Shown here piece by piece: positions 6,159 through 7,621 of a stretch of 7,621 nucleotides of DNA. The stretch is from Clostridiales bacterium (GTDB taxonomy: Bacteria; Bacillota; Clostridia; Oscillospirales; Acutalibacteraceae). The DNA is taken from positions 1 to 7,621 of the forward strand of contig JAAYFA010000364.1 in the NCBI GenBank assembly GCA_012728445.1, written 5' to 3'. The notes under the pieces are model-generated. The model was not told the origin of the DNA. It saw only the letters and a list, made by a program, of their open reading frames with translations, and ran no database searches. The stretch's first letter is position 1; the number at the start of each line of letters is the position of its first letter. The position numbers were made by a program, and so were the translations under genes.

Positions 6159-6896
6159 ATGCTTGAAGTAAAAAATGTATCTTTTAGAGTGGACACCGAC
6201 AACGGTCCTCTCGACATTATCGACGATGTCAGCTTTACGTTGGAAAAAGGAAAGTTCCTTGTGGTTACAGGCCCCAACGGCGGCGGAAAATCAACCCTGG
6301 CGCGCTTAATTATGGGCATTGAAAAGCCAACCGCCGGGCAAATCATCTTTAACGGCACGGATATTACCGACTTAAGTATTACCGAACACGCAAAACTCGG
6401 CATCGGCTATGCGTTTCAGCATCCGCCTCGTTTCAAGGGCATGACGGTGCGCACTCTTTTGAGCCTTGCCTACGGTAGCGATTTAGCGGAAGATAAGTGC
6501 TGCGAATACTTAACGAACGTTGGGCTTTGCTCGCTCGAATATTTGAACCGCGAAGTGGACGCCTCTCTTTCGGGCGGTGAGCTCAAAAGGGTGGAAATTG
6601 CGACATTGATGGCAAGAAAGCTAGGGCTTGCCATTTTTGACGAGCCGGAGGCGGGCATTGATCTGTGGAGTTTTAAAATGCTGGTTGAGACTTTCAAAAA
6701 AATGTCAGCGGACAAGCACGAAAGCGTCATTATCATCTCCCATCAGGAAAAAATTATGCAGCTTGCGGACGAAATTATTGTTGTCGCGAACGGAAAAATT
6801 CGCTCATCCGGCAGCAAGGATACGTTTTTACCGCAGCTGCTCGGTGAATTTGCCGATATCTGCGACTTCACGGGAAAGGCGGTAAAATCGCTATGA
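6159..6896 (+). CDS. sufC: Fe-S cluster assembly ATPase SufC (SmsC-type)
   Basis: SufC is the cytosolic ABC-type ATPase that works with SufB/SufD-family scaffolds to build Fe-S clusters; it is not a transporter. The 245 residues contain Walker A GPNGGGKST (38-46), the Q-loop glutamine Q87, the signature LSGGE (137-141), Walker B LAIFDEPE (157-164) and the switch histidine H195. After Walker B it reads EPEAGIDLW, not the DEIDSGLD-like form of proteobacterial SufC; I associate this variant with the minimal two-gene SUF-like (SMS) systems of Clostridia and archaea. GGAGGG lies 6 bases before the ATG. The stop overlaps the start of sufB (ATGA). No convincing promoter is seen in the 126 bases upstream; a TCTAAT at 6134-6139 is the best -10 candidate but lacks a matching -35. 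Confidence 0.93.
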   Translation: MLEVKNVSFRVDTDNGPLDIIDDVSFTLEKGKFLVVTGPNGGGKSTLARLIMGIEKPTAGQIIFNGTDITDLSITEHAKLGIGYAFQHPPRFKGMTVRTLLSLAYGSDLAEDKCCEYLTNVGLCSLEYLNREVDASLSGGELKRVEIATLMARKLGLAIFDEPEAGIDLWSFKMLVETFKKMSADKHESVIIISHQEKIMQLADEIIVVANGKIRSSGSKDTFLPQLLGEFADICDFTGKAVKSL

Positions 6897-7621
6897 AGAA
6901 CAACATTGACGACACCCTTTTAGAAGCTGTGGCAGATTTTCACGGCACGCCTGCGGGCGCATACAATATCCGCAAAAACGGTGAGGGCGCCGGACGTCGT
7001 TCCACAGAGAACATCGTGATTACCACCAAGACAGACAAGCCGGGGATGGATATCCATGTCGCCCCCTTTACAAAAGACGAGACGGTGTATATTCCGGTCA
7101 TCGTGACCGAGACGGGTGTACACGACATGGTTTACAACGATTTCTATATCGGCGAAGGCGCGGATGTGCTGATTATCGCCGGCTGCGGCATTCACAACTC
7201 CGGTAGCGAAAAAACCGGGCATGACGGCATTCATCGCTTTGTTATCGGCAAAAATGCGCATGTGAAGTATGTTGAAAAGCATTATGCCCAGGGTGAAGGA
7301 ACCGGCGAAAGAGAGCTCAATCCCACAACTATTGTCGAGCAGGAAGAAGGCTCCCTGTGTGAGATGGAAACCGTGCAGATTAAAGGCGTGGATTCCACGC
7401 TCAGGGAAACCACGGTAAACCTTGCCGCGCAGGCGAAACTGATTGTCACAGAACGCCTCTTAACGCACGGTAAGCAAACCGCCCGTTCCGATATCGATGT
7501 CTATTTAAACGGGGAAGATTCCTCCGCGCAAATCATCTCCCGCTCGGTAGCGCAAGGGGATTCGGAACAAATTTTCTACCCCCGCGCGGTCGGCAACAAT
7601 AAATGTCGGGCGCATATACAA
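6893..7621 (+). CDS. sufB: Fe-S scaffold SufB/SufD family protein, 3' end outside window
   Basis: This gene begins at the ATG overlapping the sufC stop and stays open for 243 codons to the window edge, so its C-terminus is missing. SufB-type proteins form the scaffold on which SufC drives cluster assembly. Residues that look typical of the short clostridial form are AGCGIHNSG (96-104), GHDGIHRFVIG (109-119), KYVEKHY (125-131) and the final NKCRAHIQ (236-243), the start of the conserved region that carries cluster-related residues. From about residue 115 it shows the repetitive beta-strand pattern expected of the SufB/D beta-helix. It lacks the long N-terminal region of E. coli SufB. In two-gene systems a single protein serves in place of the SufB-SufD pair. 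Whether a sufD, sufS or sufU follows cannot be seen here. Confidence 0.92.
   Translation, partial: MKNNIDDTLLEAVADFHGTPAGAYNIRKNGEGAGRRSTENIVITTKTDKPGMDIHVAPFTKDETVYIPVIVTETGVHDMVYNDFYIGEGADVLIIAGCGIHNSGSEKTGHDGIHRFVIGKNAHVKYVEKHYAQGEGTGERELNPTTIVEQEEGSLCEMETVQIKGVDSTLRETTVNLAAQAKLIVTERLLTHGKQTARSDIDVYLNGEDSSAQIISRSVAQGDSEQIFYPRAVGNNKCRAHIQ

Overview
The window looks like chromosomal DNA from a Clostridia-type Firmicute, probably an anaerobic gut or environmental lineage. The signs are strong AGGAGG-type ribosome binding sites, two genes that start with TTG behind perfect Shine-Dalgarno sequences, a TPP riboswitch with an intrinsic terminator ahead of an ECF-type ThiT, and a two-gene SufC/SufB (SmsCB-type) iron-sulfur operon whose SufC carries the EPEAGIDLW variant. 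I see no rRNA, tRNA, CRISPR array, insertion sequence or phage gene.

Layout. On the minus strand, 60-1331 encodes a signal-peptide-less BNR/Asp-box (sialidase-fold) protein. It is read away from a 197-base divergent control region (1332-1528) that holds a good promoter for each direction, two perfect 10-bp palindromes and a 7-bp-stem hairpin. On the plus strand follow a radical SAM/SPASM protein (1529-2944), a TPP riboswitch (about 2962-3076) with its terminator (3080-3118), and thiT (3148-3768). A new promoter at 3866-3894 serves a coupled gene pair: a zinc-ribbon/transmembrane/TPR protein (3925-5481) and a small membrane protein (5478-5966). The small protein appears to have lost its last membrane helix to an in-frame TAA. 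Finally sufC (6159-6896) overlaps sufB (6893 to the window end, incomplete).

How the parts work together. The thiT unit is the clearest circuit. When TPP is plentiful the aptamer folds, the terminator forms and thiamine uptake is shut off. When TPP is scarce, the 3' arm of the aptamer can instead pair with the 5' arm of the terminator and let transcription through. The riboswitch begins only about 17 bases after the radical SAM stop codon and I find no promoter between them. It may therefore act as an internal valve in a radical SAM-thiT transcript. SufC and SufB supply Fe-S clusters, which a radical SAM enzyme needs, but that link is general and not specific to this locus.

The least understood parts are the radical SAM enzyme (substrate unknown), the zinc-ribbon/TPR protein with its membrane partner (no assigned function), and the cytosolic sialidase-fold protein. 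I did not find a clearly new defence, mobile or RiPP system.
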